NCBI GenBank assembly: GCA_019648995.1
Contig: BLXT01008548.1
Coordinates: forward strand, 2,032-26,625
Source of the DNA: Plakobranchus ocellatus
Taxonomy: Eukaryota > Mollusca > Gastropoda > Plakobranchidae
Length of the DNA stretch: 24,594 nucleotides
Direction of reading: 5' to 3'
Shown piece after piece: positions 1 through 9,901 of the stretch. The position numbers were made by a program, and so were the translations under genes. A model generated the notes under the pieces. It saw only the letters and a list, made by a program, of their open reading frames with translations. It did no database searches and was not told where the DNA came from. Every line of letters starts with the position of its first letter. The first letter of the stretch is position 1.

Positions 1-215
1 ACGAGGGAAAGGGAATAAGATAAAGACAATGAGCGTGAGAGAAGGAGAGTTAAAGAGAGGGAGATGGAAGGAGGAAAAGAGAAACAGACAGAGAGAGAGA
101 AAGAGACAAGAAATGATAGAGCAGAGAGAAAAAGAAAGAGAGAGAGAGCGAGAGAGAGAGAGAGGAGGGGGGGAGAGAAACAGACAGACAGACAGACAGA
201 CAGAGAAAGGAGCAG
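1..215. repeat. Purine-rich GA / GACA simple repeat
   Basis: The plus strand is almost wholly A and G. It includes runs of GAGA (about 137-165), a G run, and (GACA)n at 181-205. Open frames here encode only Arg/Glu/Lys-rich repeats and are not genes. Confidence 0.9.
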
Positions 216-309
216 GTACGGGGCGATGAAGGGTGGAGTTGGCTGTCTTGAAAACTGTAGAGACTGTTTCAGGTATTGAGGTCTCACTTACTCAGCCTTT
301 CTCTGGCAG

Positions 310-366
310 CCACAGGGATCGCTAGAAAAGATGAAGCTGGACTTGATGAAGAAAGCGCTACACTGA
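310..366 (+). other. Exon-like stretch, possible terminal exon (unconfirmed)
   Basis: After a convincing acceptor (CTCAGCCTTTCTCTGGCAG ending at 309) the phase-0 frame reads PQGSLEKMKLDLMKKALH and stops at TGA 364-366. The composition is protein-like, but I recognise no family and the fragment is very short. Confidence 0.15.
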
Positions 367-785
367 CATGTCTGTGTTTATGCCTGGTCAGGTCTGTTTG
401 CGTTAACAAAGACAGCAACAACAACAACAACAAAAATGAAAGCAAACAACGATATAAACAACAACGAACAGCAACAAAAACAAAACCGGAATTACTGACT
501 TTTAAAATAAAAGTGGTGATGAAATTGATTTTTTTTTTTTTTTTGGTACATTCTCATTCTTTATTTCTTTTTCGATTGTCGCAACAACGAGTTTATATTT
601 CAAAGAATATGCTTTAACTACCTGCGTATTCAGGATAATTGACGAAAAAAAATTAGAAAGTGGAATGGAATGATGTTTATTTTTTTGTTGCTGTTGTTTC
701 AATGATTTGGAAATGTCATCCTGTTATTTTTTTTTTTAAAGATTGTCATAGCATGATATTGTTTCTAGTTCTGTCTCTGCTGCAG

Positions 786-868
786 ATAAATTTGATGATC
801 AGCATCCCTTGGTAGAGCGGAAAATTTTAATGGAACTACTGGTTGTTGAAATGTTTTTGTTTTTCTAG
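786..868 (+). other. Exon-like stretch after a strong acceptor (unconfirmed)
   Basis: GTTCTGTCTCTGCTGCAG ends at 785 and resembles a real splice acceptor. The frame with a two-base entry reads KFDDQHPLVERKILMELLVV and stops at TAG 866-868. No family is recognised and no good donor follows, so it would have to be a terminal exon of a gene starting outside the window. Confidence 0.15.
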
Positions 869-3169
869 GCTTCGGGTCGTTACCAGTTATTTATCTTTCA
901 ACTGAGTTAACGAAATGTTTTCAAATTATTGTAAGCATGTAATTATTTTCCGCTGCTAACAATGTCTAAAGGTGCATCTCTCACTTTGTTTTGTTTTGTT
1001 TTTTAAATACAAATTTTCTTGATATTTTGAGAGGGAGAATTTTTTTTTTTAGTTCAATGACTAAGTTTTGGTTGCCTCTGTTCACTGAAAATTGATATGC
1101 TTAACTCAAAAATTCGTTTGAGCAATTCTATGAAACAAGTTAATACAAAAAGAAGAAAAAAAACCTTAAAGATATGTTCAGGTTTTGTGTATGCCTAAAA
1201 GCATACGAGTCTCTTGTGAATTTCAGACAAATACAAGAATCCATTAACTTGAATTTCCAAAGGCAATTCGAAACGGAATAAGGAAAAAGAGTATAGAATA
1301 TGCCAAACCATAGATTTTCATACACGTACACTCATCAGAAAAACGAGAAACAGGCGAAATGGTTTTTAGATTAGAAAGCAGAAATCCAAAACGGAAAAGA
1401 TGACAAAATGAAAAAAAGTATCGCGCCAAATGAAAAGTAAACAATGGAACACTAGAACTGTAATTACAATTGGCAGTGAACTGGAAACAAAACAAAACAA
1501 AACAAAACAAAAAACAAGCCAAGCTTTATTGAAATCTTTCGTGCATTGACATAAATCTAATGAAAATGACAGTAGCTTTTATGGAAACAAAGAAAGATAA
1601 TACAATGCTTTCAAAAATCATTTTCATGGCTGTAAATCATGTAGCGTAAATCCTAATGGAGTCCTCCTGGAAGCTGTCTCTCAAATATCTTCATTCAACT
1701 AATTCTTTTGGGATTTCACATGGTAAGAGCTCGCAAATTAGCCTTTCCAAGAACATCATGGGCATTCGAATTTTGTAAAATAAGTAAACAAATGCCAGTA
1801 ATAGAATTAAGTCTGCTATGTGATGCGGCCTCAAAAAAAAAAAAAAAAAACATTAGGATTCTGATGAGTACAAAAGACACGCAGCCGAAAGTCAAAATAT
1901 ATGAAAAACCTGATTGAGTGACGCTGGTTCACGCTGACTCTTCATAGCTGCCAATCTTGTATGGTGTGAATCGGGAGTTAACAACGATAGTGATAAAATC
2001 ATGGATTTTAGATCTGAAACTGGACAGAGTTTTCAACCTCCGAATTGTTATCGTGTGAAAAAATCGCAAGATCAGTAGTGGTCTATAACGTGAGTCGTCA
2101 AGTCATTCTGTATCCTTTATCAGGGTTAGACCTACGGCAATAATTCAGGATGGATGTATACCAGATAGGACTGCTTTCTCTAAGGCATGTCAGTGGACAA
2201 TGCACGTGAGATGGATAGTGATGGGACAAGAGGTGGAAAAGTTGGAAGGGATAAAATGGGGATGCTCGCTGTCGGTATATAATATTGGGGCTTGTGTGTA
2301 CACCTGTAACTCCTTCAAAACAGGATTTTAAGTCCAAATCTTGGATGCCGAGAGTCGGGGCAGGAAAAAATTAGGGAAAATCCTGGGTAAACAGGCAGAA
2401 TTGGTAATAAAAGTTTTTACTATCAGATGTTTGATGAAAAGCAACGTCAAAATGATTACAACTTGAACACAAAGCATGGCTGAAGAATGTTTGTGTAACA
2501 GGATAACGTTGGAAATGCGAATGAAAATCTCGATAAGTGTATAGAAATTGTTTACAATATCTACGATTTTGATGAATCTAAGCGAGAGCTACAGGCGGCT
2601 GAAACTTGGGAAATGTATCGCTAATTCACGTTGTTTCACGTTACATTTGCCTAAAAGTTAAAAAAAAAATAAAACAATTATATTTCACGTTTTCTTTTTC
2701 CTCCTAAAATAAAAACAAAATGTAACAATCGCATAAAAAAATAAATGATTTCAAGCGGAAAGCCCACAATTTCATACAAAAAAATGTTAACAGAGAAAAA
2801 ATTTGAAGAAAAGCAGTGATACAAAATTTACTCAAGTATCTGAGCAGACGCGCATGAATAACTGGCAAATCAATCATGACTGTTGAAACTTCTGAAAGTG
2901 CTTTACATGTCCGCACAGATCTCTCAAGACACAACATTTCCCAAAACGTTTATGCTTTCAAAATGTTGTGCGCACATTTTCGTTCCAGTCTTGGTCAAAA
3001 TAAAACTATTTTCGTGGAGCATAATTTTTCATTATTTCGGATAATGGAATACAATGTCGTTTAAATAGTTTGGATAGCAGAAGTGGGTATAGTTCTAACT
3101 TTTAAAAATTAATGTTTAAAATTCAATGTTGCAGACTACTGGTTCATGAATCAACTAAATATCTAATAA
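867..3169. other. No recognised gene
   Basis: This is AT-rich DNA with poly-A/T runs (for example 1834-1850), an (AAAAC)n run at about 1486-1513 and an exon-like frame at 2502-2624. Open frames up to about 90 codons on both strands resemble no known family and lack splice context. Confidence 0.6.
2502..2624 (+). other. Exon-like 40-codon frame (unconfirmed)
   Basis: After GTAACAG the frame stays open for 40 codons to TAA 2622-2624. The composition is acidic and helical-looking, including CIEIVYNIYDFDESKRELQ and ending AAETWEMYR. The local base composition is less AT-biased than its surroundings. The pyrimidine tract before the AG is poor, and chance is a fair explanation. Confidence 0.15.
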
Positions 3170-3171
3170 GT

Positions 3172-3263
3172 CCAAGGAGAGATAAGGAAGACAGGAGAAA
3201 AAGAAAGGCAAGAGAGAGAGGGGGGGACAGAAGAGCGAAATAGAGAGAACGAGAAGAGAGAGA

Positions 3264-3305
<42 letters not shown>

Positions 3306-3400
3306 GCAGAAAGAAAGAGATAGAGAGAAGAGTGCTGACAGATACTGAGGTAGTAGACAGAAGACAGAAAATTATCTAAAGGAAGCAGAGCAAAACAAAA
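3172..3400. repeat. GA-rich simple repeat
   Basis: This purine-rich plus-strand tract has a perfect (AG)n core at about 3264-3300. It lies a few hundred bases beyond the 3' end of the minus-strand LINE. The Ser/Leu-rich frame read on the other strand is a by-product of the repeat. Confidence 0.9.
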
Positions 3401-3559
3401 AAAAAAAAATACAAATGCAACGAAATTATTGGATAGCTTAGAAACTGACACAGGGGAAAAGATACGCGAATTAAGGTAAACAAACTAACAACGCCGACTA
3501 TAAGCTACACGGAAAGAGAAAGATAAAGACATTACAAAAGAATAGACGATGATACCAAT

Positions 3560-5545
3560 TCTTCCTCTTTAGATGCCCAGTCTGAAACAGACATTGGCGA
3601 TCATGTTCCTTCAATCCAACCTCTTTTCAGTTAATTTTATAAAGTTGTTGATGCTACCATGAATAGACTCTCGATAAAAGTTATTCTCTGCCTACCTCTA
3701 CTGCGTTTGCCTTAATTTTTTTCAGAGACTTTAAATATTGCAGAGACTTCTAAGTGTTCTAAACCCTTGTGTCGGCAATGTGTACTAAAAATTGTAGTTC
3801 CCTCTGTCTTATGGTTTTAATAAAGTCGCTTAAGATTAGTCTCTTTCAGTACCAATGCATTGGACTTTTTTTTGTCTATGATATCCTCTTCGTTCTTCTG
3901 ATAAATCACATCTCTACTGCTTCCAGTTTCCTCTGTTTCTTTGTTTATTGTCCAACACTCACCACCATAGTAGTGACCATACAATGATACATAATTTTTA
4001 TCTTTTAATATTTTTAATTTGATGTCCACACTTAAGCCTCTATTTTTTTTAGTATTGGTTTCCTTTTTATGGAATGTATCTTTGGAGATATGTTTTCTTT
4101 TATTCATGTCACATTTGTATCTATCATCTGATGTTATTCATTAGCCTAAAAGTTTGAATTTGGAAAGTTTTGTCATTTCTTCTTTTTCGCTAAGATTGCA
4201 TTTGGGGGTCGAGGATTTCTTTGCGGATTTCTCTCAAGCCTTGACAAAGTGAATATTGTGTTTCTAGCCCTTTATCAGGCACAACTGCTTTGGTGGATAT
4301 TTCTGGTCCTAGACAATTGTGCATTCTATGGGTAAAAACACGCAACAGAGTTTGGGTAAAATGGCTCATAAAACTGATTTTTCAATTAAGTTCACATAGT
4401 GTTTTAGGCAGTAGCCTACTATAAAAACGGATTTACAAAGATCTGAGATTGTACGTTATCGTACCAGTATATTGCATATAGTAGTCTTGTTGTCATATCT
4501 AATCCTAGATTATCAAATGCTTTAATTATTCCTACTGGTATGTTATCTGGTCTCGTGGCTTTTCCATTTTTCATTTTCTTTATTGCTGTCTTTAAGAATA
4601 GGTGGACTCTGTAGGTTTTTCCTTATTTCAGAGTTTTCACACCTTTACTCTTAGATAAGATCTTCAACATATCCTGACTATCTGTTTAGTATTTCCTTCT
4701 TTTCCATTAGCATTGTTCCATCTTTTGATTTGATGCGGCCAGGGATACTGTAATTGATTTTCTTACCACTGGCGTCCTTAATTTTAGCATGCATGAATTT
4801 GCTGTTTGTATTTAGCTTTTGCTCTATCTCATAAGATTGTTGATTAATTCATTCTTCTTTTGCCATATTGCATTTTATCCTGACTTTCCATGTTGGGCAA
4901 TATACATGTATTTGGTCTCTTCATTTTTTAAAATTTAAGTATTTTTTACATAAAATCTAGTGTTTATTCATCCATTTCGTATGATCTTTTTTTTATCTTT
5001 ATGGGGATGCTTTTCTCTATGAGCGACTTCATTAAGCGACTCTTTCATTTCTGATCATAGTTCTTCTACCTCTGTCTGACATGATTAGTTAGAATCTCAT
5101 CTTGTTTTGCATAGCTACAGCAATTTTGCCTCTAGTCCAAATCATCAGATTTTACTTTAAGTTATTGGTTTTTTTAGCATTTGTTTTATTTCTTAGTCTC
5201 ATTTTAAATTTTATTTCAAACTTACAGATGAGTGGGGGGTGATCTGAATCACATTATTCAACTCCCGGCAGTGATTTGAATGGTTTGATGACGTTTCGGA
5301 ATCGTTTCTGAACAATCTACTTTGTTTCTACTTCTGTCATCGGGGCTCCTCCATGTTCACTGTCGTTTAGGATGGTTTTGATAGCGTGTATTTGTGATGG
5401 AAAAATCACTTATTTGGCAACTTACCATTAGCTTACTTTTTTACGTTCATTTGCGGTCCCACTGCCAGATGGCCCAACAACATCTTCTACACTTTCATCC
5501 CCATCTTTTGCATTGAAATCCGCCATTATTGATATCATGAGAATT
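3560..5545 (-). mobile_element. Decayed APE-type non-LTR retrotransposon (LINE), 5'-truncated with internal deletion
   Basis: Read on the minus strand through several frameshifts and stops. An apurinic-endonuclease-like domain (5545 to about 5233) shows a MADFNAK motif, GPSG, an NERKK remnant, SPDDRSRN-type residues and a decayed SDH. Linker remnants follow with SGKKINYSIPGRIKSKDGT (about 4790-4725). The RT N-terminal half has IKKMKNGKATRPDNIPVG (around 4590-4535) and a degenerate SLMSHFT...PEIST block (around 4370-4290). The C-terminal region has GGECWTINKE (around 3968-3936), then KTIRQRELQFLVHIADT and a CFRLG end (around 3580). The segment that should hold the YxDD catalytic motif is missing. 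It cannot be active. The clade is not assignable by eye. Confidence 0.82.
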
Positions 5546-5559
5546 TAAATACATGTAGT

Positions 5560-7020
5560 CTTTTGCTTTCTAGGAGGATCCATTATTATTATAATGCATT
5601 ATCAGACAAAACAACAGCAGAGTCGCTAGAGACCAGAAAGCTTAATGGACTTTAAAAACGTGTATACGGAAGCAGGACCAATTGATTACAAATTTTCCTC
5701 ACTCAATTTTTCTTTTTATTCACACACCTCCTTCTGTCTCTTTTAGTTTTGATGAATCAAAAAGAACAACAGTACTATATGATACAAGATATGGAAGACA
5801 GAAATAAGTTCAGTTTTCCTGAAAAAGGAGGATAAAATTATACAATTTTTTTTTTCTAGTTCAAAACAACCAGATCACTTCTACTTGTTTTGGTTTTCTT
5901 TTCACAACTTTTTAAAAGAGTTTAACATTGAAGATAAGTTGTACAACAAGTGAGATAAACAAAAACAAAAAAAAAATTATCAGGTTAGTAAACTTCTCTC
6001 TCTCTCTCTTTCCCTCCCACTCTCCTGTCCAACAATTAAGCACAATTAACTTCAAACTGAACGAGGAACCTAAGCCATGATAGTGCCGGAATCTGTGGCC
6101 TTTTTTGGACGATGCTCCATTGCAAATGGATGCCACAATCTGTGTGCCAAATCATAAATAATTTTTTCATTTATTTAGTGCACTTTCCCTGTGTATTTGT
6201 AATTAAAAAGCGAACAGAAGGTGCACATACTAGCAGGGATGCCCCAGTGGCATCTAAAAAAAAAGCTGGAAACTCATTGGTCGGCCGGTGTCAAGGGGCC
6301 ACCTTAGGGGTAAAGTGGAAGCGCCCTGTGTGTGTGTGGAGGGGGGGGGGGATACAAAGGGGCTCCCTTCAAAATTGTTTTGTTTTTTTTTAGCAAATTT
6401 TCAGGCTTGATTCTGGGCCTCTCCTGCATTGAAATTGTTTCTGAAGTGGAAAATAACAAGCATAAAACTATCAGAAAATCAATAAAAAAAAAAAAATAAA
6501 AAAAAAAAGGGAAAACTGGCACGCCTGAGCTTTCAGAGAGTTTAATATTTACAAAACAAAAAGTATCATTTGAACAGATAAATAGCTCACAAAGAATATC
6601 CAAGAATCTCATGCAATTTTATTTGTATTTCTTGCTTTGTGGCATTTACATTTCACTTGCCTATCATCATTTTATTTTCCTTTGTTTATTTTCATTAACC
6701 ACAACAACAACAGCAACAAAAAATAATAATAATTTTGTGTTTTGAATAAACTTGAGTAATTTATTTCAAAACCGGCTTTTAAAATTCTTTACAAGAGATA
6801 AGGATAGCCCAGTTTAAATATCTATTGTGTAATGTAAAAAAATTTAATCGTCTACATAAATTTGATTTTCTAAAAATTCAGTCACTCTGCAGGAAGAAGC
6901 TCAAGAGAGGCCAACTTGAGGTTGCTGTATATATCTATTATCTATGATATGATGTCACATATGTTATGACTTCCAAACTCGTAACTTATGACTCAATATT
7001 TCTTCACTCTTTAAAGATCA
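5560..7020. other. No recognised gene; short CT, G and A runs
   Basis: AT-rich sequence holding a (CT)n run at 5997-6010, a G-rich patch at about 6338-6352 and (CAA)n/(AAT)n runs near 6700-6735. None of its open frames shows recognisable domains. The end near 7020 is where the DNAJC19 transcript probably terminates. Confidence 0.6.
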
Positions 7021-7021
7021 A

Positions 7022-7027
7022 TTTATT
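7022..7027 (-). terminator. Candidate polyadenylation signal of DNAJC19
   Basis: This AATAAA hexamer on the minus strand lies about 320 nt past the DNAJC19 stop codon and would give an ordinary-length 3' UTR. Further AATAAA hexamers lie beyond it, for example near 6763. The cleavage site cannot be assigned from sequence alone. Confidence 0.45.
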
Positions 7028-7343
7028 ATGGTCACTTCCACATTTTTATGCTTGTGAGCTGAGAAAACCATTGAATCGAAAATATTTTCTCTATACATAG
7101 ATATGGTTTTGTGACAAACATGATAAGATCAAGAAAGAAAAAGAAAAATCTAAATCAATTACAGAATTATTAAAACTGTACAAGGACTTAGTCTAAGTCC
7201 AGCTGGTAACAAGAAATGCAAATATTGTAATATTTAGAAACACCATGGCATACAATTTTCTCAACAAATCCCTTCAGTCAAACAGTTTGTGCTTCACAGA
7301 GTTAAACGCCATTTTAAAAAAATTTCCCCCGGCGAGATATATG

Positions 7344-7420
7344 TTAACTGGATCCAGGTCGCGCATTGTCCATGTAGTCTTTAGCTTCATTGATTTTGGC
7401 AGCGAGATATGGGGATCCGC
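7344..7420 (-). CDS. DNAJC19: DNAJC19 last coding exon
   Basis: The coding part is 77 nt: two bases complete Gly, then [20 protein letters not shown] and PGSS, then TAA at 7344-7346. The acceptor reads [21 protein letters not shown] is the conserved final helix of TIM14 J domains. The exon lies 1.4 kb from the preceding one, across an intron holding a large purine-rich (GAA/GGA) repeat. Confidence 0.96.
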
Positions 7421-9817
7421 CTAGGGAAATAAAGTATTATACAAATTGTACAAATAAGATCAATTCAGCTCCATCAATAGAAAAACAAAGGTGGATGGGT
7501 GGTAAGATGCAAAGAGAAAAACGGAAGGAGAGATTGATAAAAAGAAGGATAAGACAAAGCAGAAAAAAAACAAACAGAAAGATGGAGAAGAAGAAGAAGA
7601 AGAAAGAGGGAGGAGGAGGAGGAGGAGGAGGAGGAGGAGGAAGAAGAAGAAGAAGAAGAAGAAGAAGAAGAAGAAGAAGAAGAAGAAGAGTAAAGCTAGT
7701 AAAACCAAAAAAGAAATTGCAGGGGAAAGAAAATTTTTTTTAAAATTCTGTCATGTAAGAAATAACAAAAAACAAAAATGAGTGGACATACATAAAATGT
7801 GGCACTATGAAAGCGGAGCAGAACATCAATTAAAAATTTATAGAAAGAAAATACACTTAAATGACTAAAAAAAAATTGAATCCAAAGCATATATGACAAA
7901 CAACATGACACCTATCTCCTATGATAGCTTCCATTTTACTTCTACAGAAGCTACATCAAATCTGCTCATATTTTTGACAAAACACCCTTTGATGGAATCA
8001 CAAATTGCTTAAGACCATAAATTTGACAGAAACCTGGTCTTGTTGGGATACATCTTATAAGGTCGATTTGCTTTTCAGGGGAGATAAGTAAATTAGTAAA
8101 AGAAGAAATATAAACTTCCATGATTACTTCTCTCGGTGCCTTTTTGAAGGGAGAGAAAAGTTTTCTGTAACAATTCTCTCCTCTTTTCCTAGTTTCTAGA
8201 TATTGATAATCAAAGAAAGAAATTACAAAACAGGATTCAATACTTGTGGAGTCTGACCACATTGACCACACTGACCACATTGAGTGAGAGAAAGTAGGAA
8301 GCAAATTACATTTCACCACTGCTGGGGTGAACCATGTAGTGTGATGTGCGTGGTTTTTCTTTTAACAACAGACGGTAGTGTGTGGTAGCTTTGTGTGGTA
8401 ATTGTTTCACTTCAAACTCCAATCACATTTTTCTAGTCAAGAAGACCAGCATCCAATTCACAGCACAGAAAATAGAGGAATCTTCAGCACCTTGAGCCTA
8501 AATTGGACCAACAGTTGTTTGTTTTTTTTTTTCAATGGATGCCCCCATTGTAACATCAATGTAATCCTGAATTTTGGGTGCAATGATAATTCTGGTATTT
8601 CTGGCAGTCCTCATTTTTAGCGAAGAGTTTTTTTTGTTTTTTTTTTCCTAATTTCAGAGCAGCTATTTACCTAACTTCCCTATGTCCCAATCTGCTGACA
8701 TTTCAAATTTACTCTGCAAAAACAGTAACAAAATGGAAGATTTTTTTTTCCATTAAATGTCCTCTCTACAAAGATAAACTAAAACAAACTCCCACTACTC
8801 ATTATTAGGCCTAATCGCATCTTCAACAACAAATCCATGGTAAACCGCAAACTGACCCCTGTCTGGGTGATTTAGAAGCATAATCCTCTTGTGAGCCTCC
8901 TTAATCTTCATTTTGCTGGCAGATGGGCTGAATAGAGATAAAAGAGAAAGAAAAAAAATGATAATAATAATACTTGGTTTTAAGATTTAGACATTGTAAG
9001 AAACACATTTCTACTTTTTTTTTGTTTCTTTTTACCTTTTTCTAAATGCATCATCAGCTTTAATTTCTTCAAAAAAAATGTGTGTAAATGCCTGCTTTGA
9101 GTTTTGACCTAATTAAAAATAGCCTTAATAATCTGAAGTAATATTTCACATCTCCATGAGTGCAAGCAAGCAAAGCTGAATTTGATCAACAAGTGATCAA
9201 AATTTTGTATTGTTGTGAAACAGGGCCTACTGCTTCTATTAGAACCATATATTTTTAATACAATCCAAGAACACTAAAAGCTAAATGTATTTCAGAGTGA
9301 CTCCCATATCTAGTCTGGTATACTATCTAAATTCAAACAAATCTATAACAAAAGTCAATTTCATCTAAAGCTAGACTCTATTAAAGGTTTGAGATTCATA
9401 TTTCACTTGCATAACTAGGTCTACGCACCAAAAGCTATGTCTAGTCCTTAAAAAGTACCAATATATCAAATTGCAGAGAAAAACAAAGAATGATACAAGA
9501 AAACAATTTGTATAGCATGAGGGAAAGAAAGAGACAAAAAGAAATTATAACTCACCTTACTCCTAATATAAGCCCTGCCTCTCTCTTGGTCATTTTTGGC
9601 TCAAAGCCACCTCTGTAATACTTGCTGAAAGCCTGTAATTCCAAGAAAAATAACAAAGGGAATGCAAGTAAATATCAAGGTAATAAAGGTAAAAAGCTGA
9701 AATCTATCGTACTTATGGAAGGCTACTTAGGGTAACATAAACATAATCACTGATTTTTAAAAATGGAATTTTGAAATTAAATGATTATATATATAATCTA
9801 AGTTTAAATGAATATTT

Positions 9818-9901
<84 letters not shown>

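Noticed and set aside
3155-3451. Ser/Leu-rich minus-strand frame resembling a membrane protein
   Set aside because: It reads the GA microsatellite on the opposite strand.
7390-7743. Plus-strand frame with poly-Gly/poly-Arg and Lys-rich ends
   Set aside because: It is antisense to the last DNAJC19 exon at its start and then reads the GAA/GGA repeat; the composition is wholly explained by the repeat.
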